64,000 bases of DNA from Candidatus Obscuribacterales bacterium. Its GTDB lineage: Bacteria > Cyanobacteriota > Vampirovibrionia > Obscuribacterales > Obscuribacteraceae. This document shows positions 26,807 to 34,267 of this stretch, in pieces. The notes beneath the pieces are model-generated. The model was not told the DNA's origin. It did no database searches and was given only the letters and a program-made list of their open reading frames with translations. The DNA is taken from contig JAIERK010000021.1 in assembly GCA_019746975.1 (NCBI GenBank), positions 1 through 64,000 of the forward strand. Direction: 5' to 3'. Within the stretch, counting starts at the first letter, position 1; the number at the start of each line of letters is the position of its first letter. The position numbers were made by a program, and so were the translations under genes.

Positions 26807-27182
26807 GCCACAATCCTCCGTACCCTGTCCGCATTTCGTAAATGTGCCGGAAAGCCCTAGTAAGTCTTGTACCCAGAAAAACCGCTCTTTCTATCATAAT
26901 TGCAACCGATCAAGTTGACAACACGGAGAAGGAGATGATGGCTTTATAGGCCGCTGAGACCGGCTTGCCCAGCCCATCGCATATACACAAGGCTCACAAG
27001 AGGTGGTATAAAAGGTCAGCAGAATCGATTTGAATTTCTTGCCTGAACCGCTCAATTCGGGGCGTTGAAGCCAATTGCGTACCGCAAGGTTTTTAAAACG
27101 CGCCGTTACGGACCAATCCATCCCCGCTTAGGAGCAGTTCTTCGGAGCACCATCTGTCAATGGTCCTCACCAAGGGACTTCG
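26807..27182. other. Gene-free upstream region
   Basis: Holds the promoter side of the carboxypeptidase gene. A 75-codon minus-strand frame (26894-27121) lacks a ribosome site and a recognisable protein pattern and is not called. Nothing else was seen. Confidence 0.35.
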
Positions 27183-27535
27183 CAGTGGTAGCCTGTATCC
27201 GCCGGTAGATTCCTTCTAGGAGCCGGCTGGAAGCCGGCGGTCCCAGTTTAACGCCATAATCTGACGTATCTGGCTGTGCTAAAAACGTCCTCAGGTGTAC
27301 GTTTACCAGTGGTAGCCGGTAGCTTCCTTCTAGGCGCCGGCTGGAAAGCGGCGGTCCCAGTTTTTACGCCATAACCTGACTTATCTGGCTGTGCTAAAGA
27401 CGTCCTCAGGTGTACGTTTACCAGTGGTAGCCGGTACCAGCCGGAAGCTTCCTTCCAGGAGCCGGCTGGAAGCCGTCCCAGTTTGACGGCATAACCTGAC
27501 TTGCTAGTCTGTGCTCTCAGGTGTACGTTTACCAA
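27183..27535. repeat. Tandem repeat, three copies of 115-124 bp, each with a GCCGGC hairpin
   Basis: CAGTGGTAGCC starts copies at 27183, 27307 and 27422. Each copy contains TTCCTTC(T/C)AGG, the hairpin AGCCGGCTGGAAGCCGGC (altered in copies two and three), CCCAGTTT, CATAACCTGACTT, CTGTGCT and CTCAGGTGTACGTTTACCA. The third copy carries a short insertion and deletions, including in the hairpin. The hairpin core and the CGGCGGTCCCA tail match the units at 10.7-10.9 kb. The array fills the gap between two genes on the minus strand. It looks like local amplification of one dispersed element. Confidence 0.8.
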
Positions 27536-27576
27536 ATCGAGTTTGACGCGCTAACTAGATGATAAGGATTGTCGGG

Positions 27577-27999
27577 CTACCTTCGGATTTCGAAAGTGAA
27601 CTCCGGGTCCGTGGAAATGTCGGTGTACCGAAGCCATTCAGGCGCTACTTTCAAATACCGATTGCTCTCGTCGAAAGAATACTTCTCGGATTCTGGGTGC
27701 TTCAGGATGTGGAGCCGTTTGCATTCGCTCTCTTCAGCGCCAGTCGTAATGCGTGCAACACCCTCGCACTGAACAGTAATGTATTCATCCCAACCAATCA
27801 CGAGCGCCACATGAGAGTCAGATTGTATATTTCTGAACTTTCGCGTTGTATCGAATGTACTGAAAACAATCTCCATTCCGGAACTCGAGAATGCCACGAC
27901 AGCAGCCTGGGGCAGTTGTTCCCAGGTAGTGGCGACCACTAGAAATCGTTGGTTAGACAAGAAATTCAACAGCAGCTTGATGCGCTCTTGCTCAGACAT
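27577..27999 (-). CDS. Pyridoxamine 5'-phosphate oxidase-like flavoprotein
   Basis: Small FMN- or F420-type split-barrel protein of the PPOX superfamily. The start MSEQERIKLLLNFLSNQRFLVVATT...LPQAAVVAF, the mid-part IVFSTFDTTRKFRNIQSDSHVALVIG and the later ITVQCEGVARI follow the family strand order. Length 140 is normal. The true substrate of this group (PNP oxidase-like, heme-degrading or general-stress type) cannot be decided. It is divergent from the small helical protein at 28.2 kb and has the tandem repeat array behind it. Confidence 0.82.
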   Translation of the reverse strand: MSEQERIKLLLNFLSNQRFLVVATTWEQLPQAAVVAFSSSGMEIVFSTFDTTRKFRNIQSDSHVALVIGWDEYITVQCEGVARITTGAEESECKRLHILKHPESEKYSFDESNRYLKVAPEWLRYTDISTDPEFTFEIRR

Positions 28000-28207
28000 G
28001 AATCCAACCCTCTATTCAATCAACCTAACTGTTTCAATACGCATCGAGCATAGACCAATCCATATTGAATTTCCCCATCAACCGCATTTTTGCTCTTCCA
28101 ATTGGCGCGGAGATTTCGCTGGATCCGGCTACTGTAGACAAACACGCAAGGATTATTAAAGATCCTGGTTCAGTTATTGCGACAGCGCAACCAGGAGATA
28201 GAATCCA

Positions 28208-28309
28208 ATGATTACCAATGTCAAGAGTAGCTATTTTGGTGAAACAAATGAAAAACAAGATGAAAGAAATCCGTCCCAAACTGCGACGAAGCATCATGCG
28301 AAACAATGA
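28208..28309 (+). CDS. Possible 33-codon leader ORF overlapping the next gene
   Basis: AGGAG stands nine to ten bases before ATG 28208, which opens a 33-codon frame (MITNVKSSYFGETNEKQ...) stopping at TGA 28307-28309. It overlaps the longest form of the following gene in another frame and ends about 40 bases before its Met45 start. This could be a leader peptide coupling translation, or the scar of a frameshift. No family recognised. Confidence 0.25.
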   Translation: MITNVKSSYFGETNEKQDERNPSQTATKHHAKQ

Positions 28310-28748
28310 CCCGTCTCGCGGACAAAACAGTAAGAACAGCAAGCGAATCATGCGAAACGAATCTGATGTGGCAAAATTGCGGTCTCTGTTGCTACTGCTG
28401 TCCACACTTATCGCAACGGCCGGTTCCGCTTGCACTTTTAATTTTTCATTGTCAGACCACGGTCCCTCCGCCAGCAGCGGCGATACAGACCAGACGCTCG
28501 TCTTCGAAACAGACAAACTGATCAAAGAAGGCAAACTTGCAGAAGCAAAACAGCGACTGGAACAAGAGGAAGATCAACGAGGTCTGACTCCAGAGATCTC
28601 CGACAAGCTGGACACTGTATACATAGCAATGGCAAAGAAAGCCATCGCAAATGGAAAACGTTCTGAGGCGGCCGACCTTTTGAAGCTAATTCCAGCCGAC
28701 GCCGAGAAGTATCAGATCGCCCAAGCGCTAATGAAAGACTTGCACTAG
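28218..28748 (+). CDS. Small secreted or membrane-anchored helical (TPR-like) protein
   Basis: The well-formed part starts near codon 45 (ATG 28350): a basic stretch, a hydrophobic segment LLLLLSTLIATAGSAC (signal peptide, possibly an odd lipoprotein site at the Cys), a short polar linker, and two helical hairpins resembling TPR (LIKEGKLAEAKQRLEQEED and KAIANGKRSEAADLLKLIP). Starts at 28218, 28296 or 28350 are all possible. A separate 33-codon frame with the better ribosome site overlaps the beginning (see 28208). Function unknown. Confidence 0.6.
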   Translation: MSRVAILVKQMKNKMKEIRPKLRRSIMRNNDPSRGQNSKNSKRIMRNESDVAKLRSLLLLLSTLIATAGSACTFNFSLSDHGPSASSGDTDQTLVFETDKLIKEGKLAEAKQRLEQEEDQRGLTPEISDKLDTVYIAMAKKAIANGKRSEAADLLKLIPADAEKYQIAQALMKDLH

Positions 28749-28773
28749 GCCAGCAAAAGCGCTCATGCGCACG

Positions 28774-29769
28774 TTAGAATTCGCCGCGGGTAAAGTTGGT
28801 AGCCTGAGTGTGTTTTGAGCGGATACGAAGAAGCTTGTAAACTGACTCTGGTTGGACCTGTCCATCGAGCTTCGCGTTGGGAATCTCGGCAAGCCGGAAA
28901 TCATCCTCGATCATTGAGTAAGTCAGCTGATCGACGACGACATCGCCAGTAGTGGCATCTGTTCCTTCTTCACCACTTCTATCGATGTGAAACATTAGTT
29001 GCGTCGGGTCATCATACAGTACCTCGCCGTAGTGACCACCTGCCGCTTGCCCTGTTGCGATAGAGATGTTGAGCGCAAAATCTCGGTATACATCAAGCCT
29101 GGATACCATCGATTCGGCAAAGCGTTTTAGATTGAGAGCAGTCTGACAAGCTCTGTATACACCGGATTGTTTAGTGATTCCCAGAGCACCATATGGAATA
29201 CCACGATTCCACCATGCGACGATCGTGTTTCCTTCCAACTGGTCGAGGTGACCAAAGCTCTTCCGCATTTCCTGGTTCAAAAACACATATAGTGCAATTC
29301 TTTGAGCAAGTACAGGATCGGAGATATCTGCTTTTGCACTTGCAAGGGAGCCGGTTCCTGTAATTTCGGCGACCATGACGGTGACATCCGTTTGCGTCAT
29401 CGCCTTGACCTCATTGGCACCAAGACGCTCCCGTGCAGTTTTCACAACGGGCAGGACGGTAAAAACGAGCAACTCCTGGCCGGCTATATCGACGCTATCT
29501 CCCGTGTGCAAAACGAACGGTTCGGATGCCTTCAATCGCTCGCCCCGGACAGTAGTTCCATTCTTGCTGCCGAGATCGGTTATCACCCATCCCTGACTCG
29601 TGTGCTTGATCTCGGCATGCTCACCGGACACGCCGGACTTAGCCAGTGTCAGGCTGCGGCCGCCATTGCTAGACGCCCGGCGCCCTATATGTAGGACGTC
29701 TTTTTCTCTCAATATAAGAATTTCCGGCTCCGGAGCATCACTCTGTACAAAAATCGTGCAACTGTTCAT
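28774..29769 (-). CDS. FHA domain fused to a degenerate class III cyclase-like domain
   Basis: Residues about 20-105 form a forkhead-associated domain that binds phosphothreonine: HIGRR, SGVSGEHAEI and DLGSKNGTTVRG are the standard FHA contacts. Residues about 125-320 follow the adenylate/guanylate cyclase plan (VTVMVAEITGTG in the place of VTVLFADIxG; LEGNTIVAWW in the place of GDxxxAxF; LNISIATGQAAGG). Both metal-binding aspartates appear changed (Glu135 and Asn181), so catalysis is doubtful and a sensor or scaffold role is likelier. No membrane helix. Phosphothreonine marks could come from the two Ser/Thr kinases in this window, which is a guess. It converges with the small helical protein. 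Confidence 0.8.
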   Translation of the reverse strand: MNSCTIFVQSDAPEPEILILREKDVLHIGRRASSNGGRSLTLAKSGVSGEHAEIKHTSQGWVITDLGSKNGTTVRGERLKASEPFVLHTGDSVDIAGQELLVFTVLPVVKTARERLGANEVKAMTQTDVTVMVAEITGTGSLASAKADISDPVLAQRIALYVFLNQEMRKSFGHLDQLEGNTIVAWWNRGIPYGALGITKQSGVYRACQTALNLKRFAESMVSRLDVYRDFALNISIATGQAAGGHYGEVLYDDPTQLMFHIDRSGEEGTDATTGDVVVDQLTYSMIEDDFRLAEIPNAKLDGQVQPESVYKLLRIRSKHTQATNFTRGEF

Positions 29770-30005
29770 AGTCGGTCAACTTGCTTGAAGTGTTATCTGG
29801 TCCGCGAGATCCTTATACCCAGCTTCCGAGCGCATCCTCGCATTTATTAAGTTTCACGTTCTGGGCAATAATCGGATGACTCAAGTCCAAAAGACCACGC
29901 GACAGCCTCCCGCGCTATCCGAATGTCCAGATGAACTCGCTATTTTCATTCTGTCGCTGATTGTTCGCGATAACATCTCGCCTGATACAACTGCTTAAGA
30001 AATTG

Positions 30006-30033
30006 TTGACTTATTTCTCCGTCAGCCCATAAT
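30006..30033 (+). promoter_or_regulatory. Possible sigma-70 promoter for the ABC-2 exporter
   Basis: TTGACT (30006-30011), a 16-base spacer and CATAAT (30028-30033) form a good match to -35/-10 elements. It would leave a leader of roughly 190 bases before the first gene. Prediction by pattern only. Confidence 0.35.
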
Positions 30034-30192
30034 GGATTTACAGCTACAACAAACAGGACTAGATTATGTTCTCGCCTAAGCACATGCAGCAACCCACATA
30101 CATCCTCGCCGTAAATGCGCCGGAGACGGGAGCAGCACGTGTTCGCATGAGGGAATGATTTAACCTCGTAACAAAGTAAGCGAATTGTGTGT

Positions 30193-30225
30193 GAGTCCCA
30201 GGCAAAACGGGGGCTCATTTTTTTT
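30193..30225 (+). terminator. Terminator-like hairpin directly before the exporter start codon
   Basis: GAGTCCC (30193-30199) pairs with GGGGCTC (30210-30216; one G-U pair) across a short loop, followed by eight T residues (30218-30225), the form of an intrinsic terminator. It ends two bases before ATG 30228, where a ribosome site would be expected and none is seen. It may end an upstream transcript or attenuate the exporter operon. Confidence 0.5.
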
Positions 30226-30227
30226 CA

Positions 30228-31061
30228 ATGGTGATCAATATGAACAACGCAGTAGAAGTCGAAAACTTGCGTAAGGTATACGAAATGCACAAGCGCAACG
30301 GTTTCTTTCGCCGCACAAAGGCGGAAGTTGTCTCCGTTGACAATGTGAACTTCAGTGTTCCCGAAGGACAGGCTCTGGCATTCGTTGGTCCCAACGGTGC
30401 CGGCAAATCAACGACCATCCGCATGTTGACTGGTATCCTGACACCAAGCGCGGGATACGCGAGAGTGCTCGGATACGTGCCATGGAAAGAGCGATCTCAC
30501 ATGGCGTATCACATCGGAGCAGTCTTCGGTCAACGTTCGCAGTTGTGGTATCACTTGCCGGCTAGCGATACTTTTGATTTGCTCGCCAAAATCTATAATC
30601 TCGATAAAGTCGAATATAGAAAGAGAAGAGATGAGCTTGTAGACAGATTCAGACTCGGTCCGTTGCTCGATGTGCCCGTAAGAAAACTGTCACTCGGTCA
30701 AAGGATGAGAGCGGAAGTAGCAGCCAGCCTCTTGCATAAGCCACGATTGCTCTTGCTTGACGAGCCAACTATCGGGCTCGATATCCACGCAAAACAGCAG
30801 CTTCGAGAGCTTGTAAGCGAGTGGAATCGCAAGGAAGGCTTGACCGTTTTCCTCACAAGCCACGATACCGGCGACATCGAAAATGTTGCAGAGCGGGTGA
30901 TCATCATCAACCACGGTCGACTTGTCTTAGACGACAGTGTTGAGAATCTCCGTAGACAATACGAAGGGCTTAGTCTGGAAGAGGCTCTGTCTCACATATA
31001 CGGGCTCGAAGTAGAGTCGGAAGAAACAGAAGATGTGCCAGAGCTGCAAGCAGTCGGTTAG
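30228..31061 (+). CDS. ABC-2 type exporter ATPase
   Basis: ATPase for the two permeases that follow. Walker A GPNGAGKSTT (about residues 56-65), Q-loop region GAVFGQRSQLWYHLP, signature LSLGQRMRAEVA, Walker B LLLLDEPTIGLD and the H-loop TSHD are intact. The GQRSQLWY Q-loop and the paired DUF990-type permeases match a widespread exporter class whose substrate is not known. Two starts are possible, ATG 30228 or ATG 30240; neither has a Shine-Dalgarno, and a terminator-like hairpin abuts the first. First gene of a three-gene operon. Confidence 0.92.
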   Translation: MVINMNNAVEVENLRKVYEMHKRNGFFRRTKAEVVSVDNVNFSVPEGQALAFVGPNGAGKSTTIRMLTGILTPSAGYARVLGYVPWKERSHMAYHIGAVFGQRSQLWYHLPASDTFDLLAKIYNLDKVEYRKRRDELVDRFRLGPLLDVPVRKLSLGQRMRAEVAASLLHKPRLLLLDEPTIGLDIHAKQQLRELVSEWNRKEGLTVFLTSHDTGDIENVAERVIIINHGRLVLDDSVENLRRQYEGLSLEEALSHIYGLEVESEETEDVPELQAVG

Positions 31062-31104
31062 CGCTGCAACGCGACCAATAGTCATAAAAGGAGGTGAATA
31101 GACT

Positions 31105-31902
31105 ATGAATTGTCTCAGTAAATACTGGGCTATCGCCGTCACATCGGCCAAGTCAAACCTCGCGTACGCAGGCGAAATCGGAAGCCGCTTGTGCTTCCTC
31201 GGAATCATACTGTTTATATTCATGCAGCTCTGGAAGGCGATCTTCGCCAACGCGAATGTCGCCCAGTTCCAGGGTTACACGCTCGAAGAGATCATCTGGT
31301 ATCTTGCGATCACCGAATGCATCATGCTTTCATCACCACGGGTAACACCACTGATTGATGAAGATGTAAGGACAGGAGCAATAACCGTACAGCTCGTACG
31401 ACCGATGTCATACCCATTGTACAGGCTAGCTTCGAATCTCGGAGAACAAGCGGTTCGCTTCGCAGTTACCGTAGCATCTGCTGGCTCGATAGCACTGTTG
31501 CTCGTCGGACCACCCAGCAATTTCGGTCTCGGATTGGCGTGCGTACTTCTGGCCTTGCCGCTAGCGCTGGTCCTCGACTTCCTCGGTTACCTGCTAGTGG
31601 GACTCTTCGCCTTTTGGTGTGAGGATACTTCAGGTCTCGCGCTAATCTATTCGAGACTGACCATGGTGGCAGGCGGTATGTTGATGCCGCTAGACCTGTT
31701 CCCCGAAGCTTTTCAATCATTATTGAAAGGTCTTCCCTTCGGATACATCGTCAGCGGTCCAGCACGCCAATTTGTCCATCCAGATCCGACCGGCCTCGGA
31801 GCACTGCTTGGCTTCCAGATACTCTGGATAGTGGTCCTGGCTCTGGTAGTGGCATTCGTCTATAGCAAGGCGTTGAAACGCATCGCCTTGAATGGAGGCT
31901 AA
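31105..31902 (+). CDS. ABC-2 family permease, subunit 1
   Basis: Integral membrane subunit of the exporter, about six helices, 265 residues. The N-terminal KYWAIAVTSAKSNLAYAGEIG and the segment EEIIWYLAITECIMLSSPRV with VQLVRPMSYPLYRLASNLGEQ are typical of the ABC-2/DUF990 permeases that come as pairs. AAAGGAGGTGAATAG just before the ATG is the strongest ribosome site of the operon. It lies 43 bp after the ATPase gene and touches the second permease gene. Confidence 0.9.
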   Translation: MNCLSKYWAIAVTSAKSNLAYAGEIGSRLCFLGIILFIFMQLWKAIFANANVAQFQGYTLEEIIWYLAITECIMLSSPRVTPLIDEDVRTGAITVQLVRPMSYPLYRLASNLGEQAVRFAVTVASAGSIALLLVGPPSNFGLGLACVLLALPLALVLDFLGYLLVGLFAFWCEDTSGLALIYSRLTMVAGGMLMPLDLFPEAFQSLLKGLPFGYIVSGPARQFVHPDPTGLGALLGFQILWIVVLALVVAFVYSKALKRIALNGG

Positions 31903-31903
31903 A

Positions 31904-32701
31904 ATGTGGAATAAATTCACAAACTATCTCGAACTTGCGGCCTCTTACTTTCGCTTCAACACGAAAGCACAGCTCGAGTACCGGACCGCCTTCATCTCAC
32001 AGGCGCTCGCCATGTTCGTCAACGACTGCCTCTGGCTGGCATACTTCGTTATGCTGTTCGAGCGATTTCCGGTCGTCAAAGGATGGGAAGCAGTCGACGT
32101 TGCGACACTATGGGCAGTGACCGCCGCCGGGTTTGGAATAGCGCACTGCTTGTTCGGCAATGCGCTTGCCCTTCCCCGCATCATCGCCAGGGGTGAGCTT
32201 GATGCCTGGCTCTTGTATCCGAGAGCGCTGTTACCGCACATCGTCCTCGGTCGCATGAATGCAAGCGCTTTCGGTGATTGCCTATTCGGTTTTGTAATTT
32301 ATGTAGTCATGGTTCACCCGGACTGGCAACATCTATTGCTCTTCACCTTGCTCACATTGAGCGTCGCTCTCCTTTTCCTCGGATTCAGTGTTTTGTCAGG
32401 AAGCTTGAGCTTCTACCTCGGCAACGCTGATACTCTGTGTGAAAACTGGCGACATGGCTTGATTGCCTTCAGCACCTATCCAATTGAGTTGTTTGATGGC
32501 AAATGCAAGTGGTTGTTGTACACCGTATTGCCGGCTGCTTACATCAGTGGCTTCCCAATCGACGCATTGAGAAAACTCTCACTGATAGACGCGTTGTACA
32601 GCTTCCTCGGGGCACTCTCCGTGGTATCACTCGCGATAGTGGTATTCAACCACGGATTAAAGCGCTACGAGTCAGGTAACATGGTCGGAATGCGCGGCTA
32701 A
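31904..32701 (+). CDS. ABC-2 family permease, subunit 2
   Basis: Second membrane subunit, about six helices. The start at 31904 (MWNKFTNYLELAASYF) is preferred because GGAGG stands six bases before it; an ATG at 31892 lies ahead of that site. ALPRIIARGELDAWLLYPRALLPHIV is the conserved loop also seen in its partner as VQLVRPMSYPLYR. It is translationally close to subunit 1 (stop at 31902), and a strong hairpin ends the operon 4 bp after the stop. Confidence 0.9.
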   Translation: MWNKFTNYLELAASYFRFNTKAQLEYRTAFISQALAMFVNDCLWLAYFVMLFERFPVVKGWEAVDVATLWAVTAAGFGIAHCLFGNALALPRIIARGELDAWLLYPRALLPHIVLGRMNASAFGDCLFGFVIYVVMVHPDWQHLLLFTLLTLSVALLFLGFSVLSGSLSFYLGNADTLCENWRHGLIAFSTYPIELFDGKCKWLLYTVLPAAYISGFPIDALRKLSLIDALYSFLGALSVVSLAIVVFNHGLKRYESGNMVGMRG

Positions 32702-32704
32702 GCC

Positions 32705-32737
32705 GAGAAGGGAACGGACAAACTCCGTTCCCTTCTC
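32705..32737. terminator. Strong hairpin terminator between convergent genes
   Basis: A perfect 14-bp stem (GAGAAGGGAACGGA / TCCGTTCCCTTCTC) with a five-base loop lies between the end of the ABC-2 operon and the end of the DUF1990 gene. The T/C-rich flank is short, so it is best seen as a bidirectional terminator or 3' barrier. Confidence 0.75.
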
Positions 32738-32738
32738 T

Positions 32739-33320
32739 CTAGGCGTTCACGGCACGGACCATGGCGGCCATCGAGTCTTTCGCGAATCGTCGTTGAAGCA
32801 TCCGCGTAATAGGATAAGTCGCGCTCACTAAAAACAAACCGGCTTTCGACAGCGCATAGATGTCGTACCAGACACTGTCGTCGTCGGTTTTCCATTCAAT
32901 TAAAAACCTCTCCTCACCACACTCTGGATGACCAGGTAACGTACCGTATGCAAAACCAAAACTCGCTGCCGAAGCCTCATTCGAGTTTATCGTATAAACA
33001 ATCCTACAGGCACACGTCACCGACAGTAGTGGCAGAGACGCAATCACCGCATTGACAGCGTCTTTTTCGAGCGGCAAGCCAGGATTCGCCACGCCGACCC
33101 AGCCAACATTGAATTGCTCCCACCGCCGTAAAACCGCGACCGCTTTGTCAAAAGTGGACCGACCGCTCCCCATTAGAACACGGTTGTGATCGATGACATA
33201 GCCCTCAGGAGGGTCAGCCCAGGCGGTCATGCCTTGCTCCGGGTAATTGAACGAAACGCCCTCTGTACAGGACAGATAGCGCTCAACTTGCTCTGACGAG
33301 GGTCGTCCGATTGAGAACAT
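32739..33320 (-). CDS. DUF1990 family protein
   Basis: 193 residues. The middle and C-terminal parts show the family pattern: LRRWEQFNVGWVGV, an early CRIVYTIN strand, FAYGTLPGHPECGEERF and a final ITRMLQRRFAKDSMAAM helix. DUF1990 proteins are small cytosolic proteins of unknown biochemical role related to START-like folds. It is convergent with the exporter operon; its 5' side adjoins the MglA-like gene (35 bp gap, same strand), so the two may share a transcript. Confidence 0.8.
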   Translation of the reverse strand: MFSIGRPSSEQVERYLSCTEGVSFNYPEQGMTAWADPPEGYVIDHNRVLMGSGRSTFDKAVAVLRRWEQFNVGWVGVANPGLPLEKDAVNAVIASLPLLSVTCACRIVYTINSNEASAASFGFAYGTLPGHPECGEERFLIEWKTDDDSVWYDIYALSKAGLFLVSATYPITRMLQRRFAKDSMAAMVRAVNA

Positions 33321-33355
33321 ACAAAAACTCGCTCTCTAGACCACAGACCACTCGG

Positions 33356-33937
33356 TCACACCATCGTCGTCTGGCAAACGAGCTTACTAATCGCTTTCAA
33401 GGTGCTGAATACGCCCTTGCCTTCCATCGCGATTGCCTCGAAGGAAGGCACGTTATACATGTTGAGGTCCCCCTCAAGTATGTCAAGCGGCAGAATATTG
33501 TTCAAATCTCGCTTGTTGTACTGCAGTACTAAAGGGATATCCTCAATTCTGCGCTTGTAGAGGGAGATGTTGGAAACCATATCGGCTAGCGATTTCTTGT
33601 TTTCCTCCCGGCGAAAAGCGCTGGAGTCCGCCACGAAGACCAATCCATCCACGCCGTGAAGAAGGAGCTTTCGGCTCTGCCCATATTCCTGCTGTCCAGG
33701 CACCGTGTAGAGCGCGAATCGCAGCTTCATTCCCTGCACTTCACCCAGGTCCAAACCCATAAAGTCAAAATAGAGCGTCCTTTCCGTTTCGGTCGCCATC
33801 ATGACCAGGTCGCTTCGATTGGTAGGCACAATCTGACTGTGGATGAACTTCAGGTTGGTGGTTTTACCACCTAGACCCGTGCCGTAGTACACAATCTTGA
33901 ATTGGATTTGTTTCGTGAGGAAATTGACAAGTGGCAT
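33356..33937 (-). CDS. MglA-like small Ras-type GTPase
   Basis: Bacterial Ras-like GTPase, cytosolic, often a polarity or motility switch. P-loop GTGLGGKT (19-26), switch II as TVPGQ (78-82, with Pro where Ras has Ala and without the usual Asp-x-x-Gly), and the G4 motif QYNKRDL (139-145) all follow MglA. Length 193 matches. No MglB/roadblock GAP is encoded next to it. It lies upstream of the DUF1990 gene on the same strand, with AAAGG before the ATG. Confidence 0.88.
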   Translation of the reverse strand: MPLVNFLTKQIQFKIVYYGTGLGGKTTNLKFIHSQIVPTNRSDLVMMATETERTLYFDFMGLDLGEVQGMKLRFALYTVPGQQEYGQSRKLLLHGVDGLVFVADSSAFRREENKKSLADMVSNISLYKRRIEDIPLVLQYNKRDLNNILPLDILEGDLNMYNVPSFEAIAMEGKGVFSTLKAISKLVCQTTMV

Positions 33938-34267
33938 ATTGTCGAAGGACCTTTAGCAAAAGCCCGGATTATTATCGCGGGCTCTATCTATCAAACATCA
34001 TACAGTGTCCAGATTACTCAGTCACTCGCAAGCCCTGAGATACCTGGTAGCCCATCGGCAGAATCCTGGTAAAAACGCCCCCAAGAGGATTTTTTCGCAC
34101 AAAGCGACCGAAATGCACTCAGAGTCATTCTTCACAAGAATACATCTTGAGAAATCGCATTCTAATGGGTTTTCGCCCCAAATTTCAAAAAAGTGGGATA
34201 AACCAATCGAGACTCCATCGGTCTCAAGAATCGTCGAGGCTTGTTAAAACACTACCTGCAGTATCAC
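33938..34267. other. Gene-free gap
   Basis: Holds the promoter side of the MglA-like gene. An 80-codon plus-strand frame (34005-34247) has no ribosome site or recognisable pattern and is not called. No repeat seen. Confidence 0.35.

Larger units (their letters stand above)
29770..30227. other. Regulatory gap upstream of the ABC-2 exporter
   Basis: No gene that I can support; a 90-codon minus-strand frame (29946-30218) has no protein-like pattern. The gap holds a possible promoter (30006-30033) and a terminator-like hairpin next to the exporter start (30193-30225), both listed separately. Confidence 0.4.

Noticed and set aside
26894-27121. 75-codon minus-strand frame
   Set aside because: Basic and Ser/Pro-rich without a ribosome site or known pattern; it sits in a repeat-rich gap.
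29946-30218. 90-codon minus-strand frame upstream of the ABC-2 exporter
   Set aside because: It runs over the hairpin and likely promoter of the exporter, with no protein-like motif.
34005-34247. 80-codon plus-strand frame
   Set aside because: No ribosome site and random-looking composition in an A/T-rich upstream gap.
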